A DNA stretch of 64,000 nt from Arachnopeziza araneosa (Eukaryota > Ascomycota > Leotiomycetes > Helotiales > Arachnopezizaceae). The DNA lies in NCBI GenBank assembly GCA_003988855.1, contig QYAI01000063.1, forward strand, positions 1 through 64,000, read 5' to 3'. Position numbers and translations under genes: made by a program. Below are positions 1-10,995 of this stretch, piece after piece. The stretch's first letter is position 1, and each line of letters starts with the position of its first letter. The notes beneath the pieces were generated by a model that saw only the letters and a program-made list of their open reading frames with translations, ran no database searches and had not been told where the DNA came from.

Positions 1-372
1 TGTTTTAAGTGTTTTAAGTTCTTTGCTTTGGTTGTCTTTCCGAAATATACATATCGAGAGCTAGCTGAGGGCCAACGGGATTCTTATTTTATTGGCTGCT
101 CCTCTGCCTCTCGTACACTAGAATCACGTTTTATAACAGCTAGAACGAGCCCCTTTAGGAGCTAAAATAGCCGCTTAATGCATGCTTAGGCTTACTCTAC
201 CGTGTAGTCAGGTTACACAGGCCGAGCTCAGGCCGAGCTCAGGAATGCTCACCCTCGGCTCAGGTTAAAGCGGCAGCTGCTCACGTCCAAACACTAAAAC
301 GGAACCAGCGAAAAAAAAAGTTAAGTCTGACTTATCTGGCAGTTATCAAAAAATTTTACTTCCAGGAATCAA
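1..372. other. No gene seen; short direct duplication
   Basis: I see no convincing coding signal here. An 11-bp unit (gccgagctcag) is present twice in direct tandem at 221-231 and 232-242, followed by related CTCGGCTCAGG sequence near 252. The missing 5' part of the relic gene that starts to be readable at 373 may once have lain here, but its frame is closed by stops. Confidence 0.4.
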
Positions 373-1377
373 ATGCGACGAAATATTGGTGAAGTTACTG
401 CAGAAGTTCAATCCACAGTACGCTTTGAGTTGCTAGGACGAATTATGAAAGCTCCCTTGAAGGCAAATTGGAAATCAAAATTACTCAGCAGCTCCTACCA
501 ATACAACGATTCTTTCCTTTCATCGATGCCAGACATAGCTTTTAGTTTTTCGTACGGAATTATCCAAGTCATATACTATCGGTGGATGTATGGAATTAGT
601 TTAAATGGCAACGTCTCGGCTCTAGACTTTGGCCAAATTACCCCGTTGTTCCTCCTAGTATTACCAGTTCTCGCTGCTGCAGAGATCTATTATGGTATGA
701 ACCAGATAGCAAATAGAAGAAAATAGTGGACCAATTAACAATCATCAGATTCTCAAGATGAGGAGAAAAAGTCGGCATTAATCCAAAGTCATCCTACAAG
801 AATGGAACTGGATCCAATAACGTCCGCAGCCTTGAATCCACACACAATTATTTTGACATCTTCGCCTTTGATGAACGATCCTTCCACGAATGATTCCATT
901 AAATATCAGGAAAAGCTTCCTGCTATGAAAAAACTCCTTTACAGGGAAATTGAGGAAGTACGGAAAGAAGAAACAGCAGCGATTACATCAGAAGATCATA
1001 CCCATATCCTCTAACAGAAGCTGCGGCTCCTGTTGAACTTCGAGCAGATTGAAACATTTGAGAAGAATCTCGACCGTATTCCCTCAGTTTGTGAATTCGC
1101 CTTCAACATTGCGACTTTCATTACTTTAGGCGTGATGCTTAACGTCGAGAACAATATATTGACATATATCACCGTCTTTTCTATCTTTTCTGCGTGGACT
1201 CTAACCTTTGTGATTGCTACGGCGTATAATATCTATCGGTATACTGGCAGCATGACGGAAGCCATTTTGAATCAGGCTGCGGATCGCGAGTTCTATATCC
1301 GACTAGAAAGGGAAAGGACCATTCAAGCTGAGCTTCAAGTTGAGGAACGAAGTGGCTTCTGGCATTCAAAGTTCTAA
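373..1377 (+). pseudogene. Relic of a fungal integral membrane protein gene, three in-frame stops
   Basis: One single reading frame runs from the ATG at 373 to the TAA at 1375-1377 but is broken by TAG at 724-726, TAA at 736-738 and TAA at 1012-1014. The translation on both sides of each stop keeps protein character: hydrophobic segments around AFSFSYGIIQVIYY, DFGQITPLFLLVLPVLAAAE and, after the stops, FNIATFITLGVML and ILTYITVFSIFSAWTLTFV, joined by acidic/polar linkers. The phrase FGQI followed by a hydrophobic run also occurs near the C-terminus of the orphan membrane protein at 52814-54712, a feature of several uncharacterised fungal membrane families. Every stop can be derived from CAA or CAG by one C-to-T change at CpA, the RIP signature. 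The N-terminal part is not found upstream. I cannot name the family; that it is dead is well supported, its RIP origin is inference. Confidence 0.6.
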
Positions 1378-1539
1378 CTGAGAATAACACAAATATTCTT
1401 CTAGGACACATGATTTCTGATATTTCCTAGGCGTGGTTTAAGGAGTCTAGTAGTTTGAAAGTTTGTTATATATTGGAAAATGCAGAAATCTCTATCTCCA
1501 CCAATACTTAAAGGCAATTCTATGAGTTGATAAACCCCG

Positions 1540-3152
1540 TCAAGCTAAATACTCTAAAGCTAAAACCCCCTTCTGGTCCGCAACAGCTACTGGGTCCTTT
1601 ATCCGAGCATTCTCGATGCGTTCTTCGGTGATCTTATACTCGGGCGGCAAGTCTACCTTGCCAGCCCCAATTATCATCTCAGCAACAGCCTTGGCGCATA
1701 GTGCAGCATTCGGCATCCCGTTGCCAGTATAGGCGGCGCAAATCCAAAGGCCCTCACCTCCTCCTAGTGACATTGGCACCGGTCCGACCCAGGGATGGCC
1801 ATCTCGGGAGTAGCCCATGATGCCCGTCCACTCGTATGTGGGCTCAAGGTTTTGCTCCTTAATTGGCTTCTCCTTGCCGTCGTTCATCATATTATCACTA
1901 CGGACATAGCTCGTCGGGCATACATTCAGATCCATTACTTCTGGTAACTCGCCTCTAAGCCAACGACACAGCGGCTCCTCGAGCTTCGAGTCGTCCCAAA
2001 CTCCTATGCCGCCATCATGGGCTAGCTTTTCCCGCCCGCCACCTAGAATTAACTCTGCGGCTGGCGGGGGCCGCTGAACTAGGTATTCATCTCGGCCCAT
2101 CGCCATGTCACTCTCGTCGCCAACGAAGAGACATGCGTGGCTAATGTTCAAAGGCGTCTCACTGGGCTTCGGCCTGCGTGGTGGCTTGAGTGCCACGGCC
2201 TGACCCCGTGCCGGCACAATCAGGTCAGTGAACTGCGGAAGCAAGTGCGAGGTGTAACCATTAGTTGCGAGTAACACTGAGCGGGCAGAAATTTGGCCAC
2301 AGGGCGTATCCACGATCCAAGTTGGATGTGCTGTTGTAGCTAGAGAATTATCAAGGCTGGACAAATTGGTAGGCTGGTCGAGCCTCCGCAGCCCTGTAAC
2401 AGGTGTGTTTGTCTGCAGGTTAAAGGACCCTTGTGATAAACCCTTCACGGATAGGGAGAGCAGCCGCTCAAGAATGAAGGCAACAAGTTTGTACGGCCAC
2501 AATGTCGCAGCATTCCACTGCACAATCCCACCTTCGGCGTGGAATACGCAAATTTTCTAACGTGAGCTCTCCCTGCTCGTTCTTGAGTAACCTGGCGGAA
2601 GAGGAGCCCTCAGCTTTGGTGACGATGGCCATGCTTGCAGCGAGGTCCGGATGCTCGTCACAGAGGCGATTGACCACGTCCCGAGTCAGGTTAAACAGGG
2701 ATTTTGAGAAGTAGGCGTGCACCCCTATAGTAGAATGCCAGTCGCATGGTATGTTGTAATCCTCAACTAACGAAGATTTACAAAGGTCGTATGACGATCT
2801 GATAGAAAGAGGGGCAAGATGGCCTAGGAATGGTCTATAGATGCAAAGTAAACAGAAACTTCTCTACCCGTCCAGTAGCTCCCGAGCAAGCCTCTCTCGC
2901 TTCAAGAATCACAATGTCCAAGCCGAGTTTCTGCTCCGTCAACGAATGAGCGGCAATGGCGCCAGTGATGCCGCTGCCAACAATGACCACATCAACCTGT
3001 CGAGGGAGCTCCGTACTCGTACGATGGCATAATAGTTTTTCTGACGGCTCCTTCAGCCAGTAGGAGTTGGTCGGGTTTTCCACGGGGAGACCAGACTGGC
3101 CTTCTAGAAGTTGTGTGCTCGTCATCTCGATCCGGTTCAAATCAGAGGGCAT
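1540..3152 (-). pseudogene. FAD-dependent oxidoreductase (DAO family), frame-disrupted
   Basis: This is a flavin amine/amino-acid oxidoreductase of the DAO family, which would oxidise a C-N or similar bond using FAD. The N-terminal part (ATG at 3152 or, in frame, 3125) has the dinucleotide-binding motif VVIVGSGITGAIAAHSL, the glutamate-ending strand IVILEAREACSGATGR, and the C-terminal part ends with the conserved GIMGYSRDGHPWVGPVP and AAYTGNGMPNAALCAKA segments. Two breaks are visible. Between about 2870 and 2830 the usual GRNGGH that follows SGATGR is missing, and the 44-bp GT..AG gap there does not restore the frame. Near 2555-2565 the frame shifts again between ..ENLR and VFHAEGGIVQWNAATLWP. 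No intron of usual size repairs either break. It lies head-to-head with the LDI-like gene, 351 bp apart. An intact gene with unusual introns or a sequencing error cannot be excluded. Confidence 0.6.
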
Positions 3153-3503
3153 GTACAGTCGTAGGCGGCGGGCAATGGGTTGCGTAGGTATATCAGCACA
3201 CTTTCTTGCCCGCAATTCGGACGTGAGCAAATGGGGGCGTGTCAGGTGCAGAGACCAATCACGTCATGCAAGATAATGGAGCAGCGATAGTTGGAATCGG
3301 AAGAGTGTATGTAGTAAAACCGAATATCGTTGGTCTGGTACGAACAAGTGATTTCTATTTCCCCTTTTCGCAGTAATTGATATGTTCTCGTCGAATCTCT
3401 GTTCGAATTCTCTGCCTTCAGGAACCCGCTCTTTAAGTTAAAGCCAGATTCGGGCCGTCCTTGATCGCAATTATAATTAGTATTTTTCTTCTTCATTTCT
3501 TCA
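3153..3503. promoter_or_regulatory. Shared upstream region of the oxidoreductase and the LDI-like gene
   Basis: These 351 bp separate two divergently oriented start codons, so they should hold both promoters. No clear TATA box or known fungal regulator site was recognised. The sequence becomes AT-rich (taattagtatttttcttc) just before the start at 3504. Confidence 0.4.
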
Positions 3504-5318
3504 ATGGAGTCAGAATACCCAGGAAAGGTCAATCCTCATCTGCCGCTCGACATTGCGCGATATCCCAAGCTCGATCGTGCCCAAGCAGGTCATCTTCGCC
3601 ACTTCCACAACCTGACCTCTCAACTTGATGGAGAATGGCATCATATGGCAGGCATGGAGTCTCACCAGGAACTTTTCGATTCTTACCGGTATCAACTGAG
3701 CGTGATTAGTTACGCAGTTGGCGTAGCTCACTTTCATCGCCTGCCAGCGGCAAGGAGCATGTTTAAGAAATTGCTGGATCAAATCATCCACAAGATGCTC
3801 CTGCGTGATGTATGGGGTTACTGGTTCAATGCTAGTTTCTCCGGGAACTATATCGACCCTGGCCGCACCGAGCTCAGAAAGCCTTGGGCGAACCCGATTC
3901 CCAAGGAAAACATAATGTATAGCGGCCATCTGCTCATGATGACTAGTATGTATGCCATGCTATTTGACGACGATAGATTTGAGAAACCTGGATCTCTTAC
4001 CTTTACTTGGGATCCGTATCTTTGGGACTTGGGTACCCAGAAGTTTGTTTATGACAACCGGAGTATCCAAGCCGCCATTCTCGCAGAAATGGAACGGGAA
4101 AAATGGATTGGCGTTTGTTGCGAGCCGAATATCGTTTTTGTTGTTTGCAACCAGTTCCCAGTAAGTTGTATTCGTCCTTATCGTTTTCTACTGTAATCCC
4201 TGAACTGTAGACCCGTAAGACTCTTGAACAGTGCTCGAACAGACTAACATTGAGGCTAGATCATTGGTATGCGTTACAACGACTTCCGGGACGGTACGAA
4301 TATAGCTGAAGAGGTCCTTGAAAAGTATAAAATAGCCTGGGAACAGAAAGGAATGATTGACAAAAATGGGCTCTACGTCGATTGGTACTTTGTGAATCAA
4401 GACAAAACTGCTCCTCCAAGTGATATATGTTTTACAGCTTGGTAAGAGCGCTTAGGCTCGTCTAAATGCGTCTCGATTATTTTCTCAACTGATTCTGGAT
4501 CAAGGGCAAATGCGTACATGAATACGTGGAACTCGGAGCTTGTCAAATCTCTCTATCACAAACAGGCTCTGGGCTACATCACAATAACTGATGGACAGGT
4601 CCGGCTACATGACCACAACTTCGCGACAGAGTACCGGAAGTTAGCAGAAGTAGAAAACTCTGAGCAAAAAGAGCCCATGCAAGATACTCCCGCTAGAGTT
4701 GCTAAAGCACGTTATATGAGATCAGTCAATCATCCACATCCCGATAAACTTGAGGATCCTGGCCTGGGATGTGTGCTCCAGTGGCTGTCGGAACTCGGCA
4801 GAACAACTGAGCTCCAGGGCCTACTCGATTACGCTGATGCGTCCTTGAATCCCACATGGGAGAATGGAGGTCTATTCTTCCCGCGAAAGGATCCAAAAAT
4901 TGATAGGGATGATGTCTGGGTTCATATGGATCCTTTTACTGGCAACGCCGGCATACCCTACGGACGCCTGAATGTGCCAGACGGACAGAAGATCATGTGG
5001 GAAAAGCCATGGACTCGCGAGTACTTGTCAAAGCGGCCATGGATCGATGGTATTGATCTTTCGCAGGGGGTTGACACTCTCCGAGCACTTTGGGATGGTG
5101 ATAATAGTGCCATTGTTCTCACTCTGAGAACCTGGCATGCGAATCAAGTGAGAGCAGAGCCTGTAGGAAGGAATCTTGCCGCCGGAAATTGGGCAGTGTA
5201 CGTGAATGGTGAAATTTTGAAATATGGCTTCGTTGAGGAGGGAGCTAGTCTGTCTGTGGCAGTGGATGTTGGAGGTGAAGATGTAGATATTGTATTTCAA
5301 CGTGTCTTGCATCAATGA
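3504..5318 (+). CDS. Linalool dehydratase/isomerase (LDI)-fold protein
   Basis: Three exons, 3504-4160, 4260-4441 and 4505-5318, joined by GTAAGT..CTAG and GTAAGA..CAAG introns, give 550 residues with a clean phase. The protein belongs to the LDI family (an alpha/alpha-barrel that in the bacterium Castellaniella interconverts myrcene, linalool and geraniol). The region of residues 200-220 reads CCEPNIVFVVCNQFP: cysteines 206 and 215 are nine residues apart, the same spacing as the catalytic cysteine pair of the bacterial enzyme. Histidine 142 (YSGHL), the LDGEWHHMAG stretch (about 41-50) and YRYQ (61-64) match other conserved active-site stretches of the family. No signal peptide or obvious membrane segment is seen, unlike the secreted bacterial enzyme. 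It converges on a DMATS prenyltransferase gene 363 bp away and diverges from a flavin oxidoreductase, suggesting work on a prenyl or terpenoid group. The actual substrate is unknown. Confidence 0.85.
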
Positions 5319-5681
5319 ACGATAGCATTTCATTACGTAAAGCTTGCGAGCAGATCCATCTCAATCATGATGTTCCAAATGCCTCGAGCAAGATTCATAT
5401 CTCTGGTGTTAAGAGAGATGTGTGGACAGAGCTGATGTACCTTATTCATGCTATGATCCTGATGTGAAGATGACCTCAATGATCGCTGACTAAGCTGAAG
5501 CTAACCATCCACGATCCACCGATCCTAACCTCCACCCCGACCTCTGATTTAACTATCATAAAAACCTAGCAAATATTTTAAGTGCACCAGTGAAACTTTC
5601 CCTTGGCCATTCAATTTGAAAACCGGCTCTATTCTGCAAAAGCATTTCGATATGCAGTGAAATATTCTGGGTCCCAAATCA
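5319..5681. other. Intergenic region between convergent genes
   Basis: This 363-bp stretch lies between the stop codons of the LDI-like gene and the prenyltransferase. It should hold both 3' untranslated regions. No open frame or repeat was recognised. Confidence 0.5.
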
Positions 5682-7207
5682 TCACATGTTCCCTCCTACA
5701 TCTTCCCAGACGTTCACCGTGGCGATCGTGTCAATATCTGGGCGAGTGACTTTTTTCGGATTGATATATGTCACAACTCGCAATGCACCGCCAGTCTGAA
5801 TGGAGCAGGCCACATAGGTGTGTTTGCCCTTCTGACAATGCAGGGTATCTTGATCACTGATACTACTTAGCCAGACTCAACAAGTACTTGGAGTTCTTCA
5901 ATGAGAGGGCATTTGACTTACAAGATGTTGCACATAGCTTCGCGGTATGCCAACGGATCCTGGATCTGGTCCGAGAGCGTGTCACCATCAGTGGCTCGCT
6001 GTGCCGAGATCATATAATCGCAAACAGTGTTCATGATCTGCCAGTCGTTGGACGCGTAGTGCCGGACGGGAAGGTATACCTTGAACTTCGGCACCTTTTC
6101 CCCTAGACGGAATTCGACGTAATAGAGAATACCAGCCGTGTAATGTTTTACATCGGGAAGAGGCGACTCGTCTGGTACGCCAGACTGGTCGAAAAGATTA
6201 TCCCACAAGCGTCGTAGATTTCGAAGACCTATTTCCATATCGCTGTTTGCAAATTGACCTCCAAGAGTCATGACATGTCGGACTGATTTGAAAGAGGTTT
6301 CGCGGCTTCGGAAGTAGATCTTGATCCTAGACTGCGAGGGTTCGACCAGGTCGATGGCCAGCATTTCCATTTCCAGAAATGTCTTCACGTACTCCTTCAC
6401 ATATTTTTGGAACACGCGAAATCCTACCAAGGCTTCTGACGTGCAAGATGGGGCAGCTTCGATGGCTTCCGATATGACTTCAAGATTTGATTTACCAGTG
6501 GCGATTGCTGTGTATCCGGGGAAAAAATACGCTTTACCAATGGGGTCCTTCTCATTTAGGTCAAATGCCCAAAATATTTTGGTTTGGTGAGCCAGCACTG
6601 AGTTGAGATTTGTACCAGGATCGAAATAGCTATCGAAATGGAAGAACCACTGCATATCAGTTGCTGGCAGGTCTTTTAAAAACGCATCAAGGAACTCTCT
6701 AGCCGCATACTCATTGCCCGGGTCATGAACAGTTCCCGCTTGCTCGCCCACAGGCTCAACTGAAAACCGGATTGTGGGTGGCTTGCAGCCAGTATTCCAA
6801 TCCCAGGACAGCTCGATAGGATTGTGATCATCTGTCATGAAACTTTTCCATCGCTCAACTCCAGGCTCGTCAGAGACACCTAACCTTGGTGCGATGAAGA
6901 AAGCAAAGAAATTAAGGATTCGAAGTTGTGCCTCATGGGAGTAGCCAGCCTTAACAAGCAGAACTTCCAATGCGAAACCAGCACGCTGCCACCAGTACTT
7001 TCCATGTCGGCTAAGGATATCTTGGCATTCTGAGTTGACTTGATACCATGCAATCGCCTCCATGGTTGGCCATATGGATTGTTCGTGCACTTGAGTAGCC
7101 TGCACAGGATGACTGGGAATCAGAGTCTCGAAGAGAGAGGAGTCTTCCTTTCCGGAGCTTACAGTCGCTTCGGTGGGATTATTGATGTATTTCTGGAAAC
7201 AAGTCAT
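5682..7207 (-). CDS. DMATS-type aromatic prenyltransferase
   Basis: Two exons: 7207-5922 and 5856-5682 (the alternative acceptor six bases earlier, exon from 5862, is also in frame), giving about 486 residues, typical for the family. DMATS enzymes are soluble, metal-independent ABBA-fold proteins that transfer a dimethylallyl or longer prenyl group to an indole or other aromatic ring. Visible landmarks: FFIAPRLG, then WKSFMTDDHNPIELSWDW, whose glutamate corresponds to the general base of fungal tryptophan dimethylallyltransferases; RFSVEPVG, KAYFFPGY, IKIYFR and KFKVYLPVRHY supply the basic and tyrosine residues that bind diphosphate; the last exon adds TYVACSIQTGGALRVVTYINP, the closing strand. 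The start is the ATG at 7207; the frame is open further upstream but without an ATG. No NRPS or PKS gene lies nearby, so the acceptor may be a free amino acid, a cyclic dipeptide made elsewhere or another aromatic compound. Confidence 0.92.
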
Positions 7208-9983
7208 CTTATAATAATTTATATAGCTGGTGAAGAAGATCAAGAGAGTAAACTGATAGAAGAAAATACTTTTCTAAAAATAAGCACTTATGGAGCTCGC
7301 ATTCTGACGTTATGAAGCCCTACTTGGCACTGTCTTTATTCTGGAAGGATTACTTGGTGGTTAGGATCAATAACTATACCCCTTTGGAAATCACTTCTGG
7401 CACTCTCCACCATACAAACACCGGGATTCTTCATCATGTCTTAGCTCACTTCCTATACTGAGGCTGAAGCCATCAACAACAAGGGGTACTTTTATTCATT
7501 CCTACCACGGGTAACCTCTTCCAGCCTTGCCAGATATTCAACACTACAACTTTGCTAATTGCACCCGATTTCCGATTCCGCTCCATTGTACTACGATATG
7601 TTGATGTATGGCACCACTTATGCAGGCGCTTGATTGTGTTACACTGCGAATCAATGGCTTTCAATAACATTGAGACTACTGTTTCGGCGCCTCCGAAAAG
7701 CCACATGAGGGGTTGGAAGAGCCTAACGAATTTCAAGATGCCAGGTATTCGAGAAAATGCCGTGTAGAAGCGAAGCAGTGAAACAGTATACAAAACGGAG
7801 TTTCCAGAGTTAGAGTTTAACACGTTGATTGGATCCTACACTAAAACTACACAAAGGGTTTGAGGGATTTGACTCATGCTGTTAAAAATGGTAAATCCCC
7901 AGTGGTAGAAGCTGAACATTCAGTTACCTCTACCTGCAAATGCACCATGCGGACAAACCTCCGTGCTTTGAAGGTATTTTAAGCGAACTGCCTGCGGATT
8001 CCGAGGCATTAACCTGATCGCCGTTATTCTGAAAAGTAAATTCTAATGCTAACTTTCGCCGCCAACACTGCTAGGCCACCCATTAACCCACGTGGCAAAG
8101 GCGGATTTTCCATAGGTTGGAGGTGATTGTAGTTATGTTTCAAGAGTTAGATTGGCATTGTCTCCTCTTAAACGGTAGGGCGTGAATTTGATTGTTATAT
8201 AGGCATACCTCTCACGCTCAGAACTCAAACTTCTTTGTTTACCTTTAGTTAGTGTCTCAAATAGGGACTTGCTATCCCTCTACGCGCAAATATAGCTGGT
8301 ATATGTAATTCATCAACCACCGCCAAGAAGCCCTTGGCGAAGTACCCCTCAGCGGTAACAGCCATCAAATGATGAGCTTTATAAGAGACGCAGTCTCACA
8401 CTAGGATAAATATAGGTCCTCTCCTGTACCTCGATGATCAATTATTCGTTGACACTGGGGAAACCCAGCGAATAGCTTTACGCTGATTGCGTCATGTCGA
8501 TACTGAATCACTTTTCTACAACATGATAGCCGATGTGGAGGAGAAACTAATCCCACTTATTGGAACAAAAAATTTCTTCGCATAGGAGTGGATTACTCAA
8601 TTTGTAAGCAGAGGAAAGAGAAACTGGAGGAGATAACGATTCGGAGTTTAACAAATTGAAGGATTTTAATGATTTCAGCCTTCATTCCTAGAGCATCGCC
8701 GAATCGTGGTCAATCCTTGAACTGTACCGTACAAACTGTGGTTTATATGCGGCTCTGTATGCGGCTCCATATCACGTGTATACCTTTCCTGCTTCTCTTC
8801 TTCTGCTCTCCTGTTAAAGAGTTATAAAACTTTTCGTCATAAAACTGCTCTCTTCTTACTCGATCTTTCTTCTACCTTTTTTGTTTGCCAAACAAAAAAG
8901 TTCATGCTTTACTCAAATTGAAATAGCGGGAATGCGACCAGACCGGAGGGCGCACAGCACATTCCTAGTGTCACTTCGCCCTTCTTCTTTAAGCTTGACC
9001 TGCGCCTCTGGATATCTTCCCCGAACAAAGACAGAAGCAGATCGATCGAGATCGAACGAGGGAGAGGAAGATGGTCGGAACGGGACGAAACGAGACGGTT
9101 CTACCCCACTGCTCTACCCGGGTTTGAGATCCGTCCAAGTCATCCTGCCACGACAGCGTCTTGCAAGAGCGGCCACTCGCGTAAGCAGACAGTTCTCGTA
9201 CTCAGTGACACAGTTGTAACTCTCCATCTTTGTGGCTCTCACTAACCAAGGCGGATCCGCAATAGTTTCTTCAGACTCAAAAGAAATCTCGCCTATTCAC
9301 GCCTACTTTGAAAGCCAAGACCGCTAATCGTTTCCTTAGTAGATAGTAAAGGGCGGGTTTATCCGCTAGACAAGATAAAACGGGAATTCGGCGCACAAGC
9401 GTAGGCACCGGAAGAGGCCTCAAGAGGACGAAACAAATATTCTCTACTAAAGCCACATCACGGGCCAGATATTAGTTACACAAGGCACAGGTGATCGCAG
9501 AATAAACGGTGCTGAACACAGTAAGAGCGACGTTTTATAGCATATCTATCATATCCTTTCTGGACTAAGAGCACGGTACAAGGCTGTATGAGCATGAGAC
9601 AAGTGTAATAGATAGATTTAAAGATAGAATCAAAAACTAAGGAAAGTGTTAAGAATCATCTGCGACAGAGACGTGTGGTAAAAATGACTGCATCCCAACA
9701 GAATATAACAAAAGTTCAGTCGACACCCAAAATAACGACATCAGATCCAATCCTAAGCTACACTTCTAATCGAGTGGTGAATGTCGACTGATTTAGACTC
9801 TTATCCTCACTCTCGCTTATTCTGTTGACAAAAATAGATCCAATACAGCCACCAATCCAAGACCTCATTTCCACCAAGTCCAACAACAACTTTCGTTTCC
9901 CTCCTCAATCTACCTCATTCCTCCACAAATCCTTCTTCTCCGTCTTCACAAACATTTCACAAACTACATCACGACCATTCACA
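7208..9983. other. Long gene-poor stretch
   Basis: About 2.8 kb without a gene I can support. Open frames at 7473-7823 (minus) and 8881-9219 (plus) have no recognisable family, no consistent splice context and biased composition. The 9600-9980 part becomes rich in C, A and T and is probably the promoter and leader of the gene at 9984. Confidence 0.45.
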
Positions 9984-10661
9984 ATGAAAACCTCCGTGAT
10001 ATCCCTCCTCATACTCTCAGCCCTCGCCGCCTCAACATGCGATCAAGTCAAGGCCCTCATCACGAAAAATCTCCATGTCAGATCTGCACGCCGGTTTCCT
10101 TTTTTCTATCTCGGACTGAGATAACATATGGATGAGGCAAAGTGACTGATATAGATATGGTTACCACAGAACCAACTTTTCCCGATGCCTCTTTCACATC
10201 AGATTTAGGAGCAGATGATGATAGCATGGTTGATTTGTTCTTTGCATTTGAAGAGGTGTGTATTTATTCCCCCTTCAAGCATGTCATTTCCAATAAATCA
10301 CCGTGATAAATACTCATCCAATCCGATATACCCTACTCATCCCAAACGCCAAACTCTCATCGGACAAACACCCTGACCTCATAACAGGAATTCCACCTTA
10401 ATCTCAATACCGATGATAGAGATGGGATAACTACCGGTATGTCTCAGCTTCCCACGCTTCTCTCCGTTCCCTCATTTTCCCCTGTGTTTGTAAAATGGAG
10501 AGAGGAGAGTCAGAGTAGCTAAACTCAAACTAGTTGGCGATGGTTGTGATCATGTTGAGATGCGGCTGGAGGCTGGAGGTGACCCCGATTGGGTTAGAGA
10601 GCGAAAGGAACGATGGAAGAGGGTAGGAGGAGTAAGCTGGGATGGTTCCAGTGGAAAATGA
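9984..10661 (+). CDS. Acyl-carrier-protein-like small protein with signal-type N-terminus, lacking the carrier serine
   Basis: Exon 1 (from ATG 9984) encodes a hydrophobic signal-like start (MKTSVISLLILSALAAS) and then CDQVKALITKNLHV, helix 1 of an acyl carrier protein. Exon 2 (ending 10255) continues TEPTFPDASFTSDLGADDDSMVDLFFAFEE; exon 3 (10388-10436) gives EFHLNLNTDDRDGITT; exon 4 (10534-10661) starts VGD and ends in a basic tail rich in R, K and W. The order LGAD..VDL..AFEEEF...ITTVGD is the ACP fold from helix 1 to helix 4. The phosphopantetheine-bearing serine of the DSL motif is replaced (LGAD-D-DS), so it probably cannot be a normal carrier. Introns 2 and 3 are clean (GTGTGT..ACAG, GTATGT..CTAG). 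Intron 1, between about 10070 and 10150, could not be closed in phase with a GT-AG pair, so exon 1 may be joined unusually or the gene may be damaged. No fatty-acid or polyketide gene adjoins it. Confidence 0.6.
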
Positions 10662-10995
10662 CGTAGAAATCTGTTCGGTTTTTGTGAGCAATCAATACCT
10701 TCCCGTGTAAAGATAATATGTAGTCCAAGATGATCTGAGTGATTAGGGAGAGCTGAAGGATATCGCTCATATCAATATTAGAAACCAAAATAGTCATCAT
10801 ATGGCTCTAGGCTGCGCTGCAAACATGATCTGCTCAAAGAAATTCAACGATCTGATCTTTCCCCACCTTGTCAAAAGCTTGAATCTGTATCTTCCCAATT
10901 CCAATGCGACAAAACTTCCCAGGAGATATTTCTTTCACCGTCAAAACATTATACAAACACCATCAGATGTTTGGGTCATTGACGTTGACATCAAA
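10662..10995. other. No gene seen
   Basis: About 330 bp between the ACP-like gene and the HET relic. The open frames in this stretch are short and show no family resemblance. Confidence 0.4.

Noticed and set aside
7473..7823. Minus-strand frame of 116 codons with a hydrophobic start
   Set aside because: No recognisable domain, poor codon bias and no plausible exon partners; it could be a very old relic but I cannot support it.
8881..9219. 112-codon plus-strand frame
   Set aside because: Starts at a non-ATG codon and reads as an arginine/serine-rich shadow of biased sequence.
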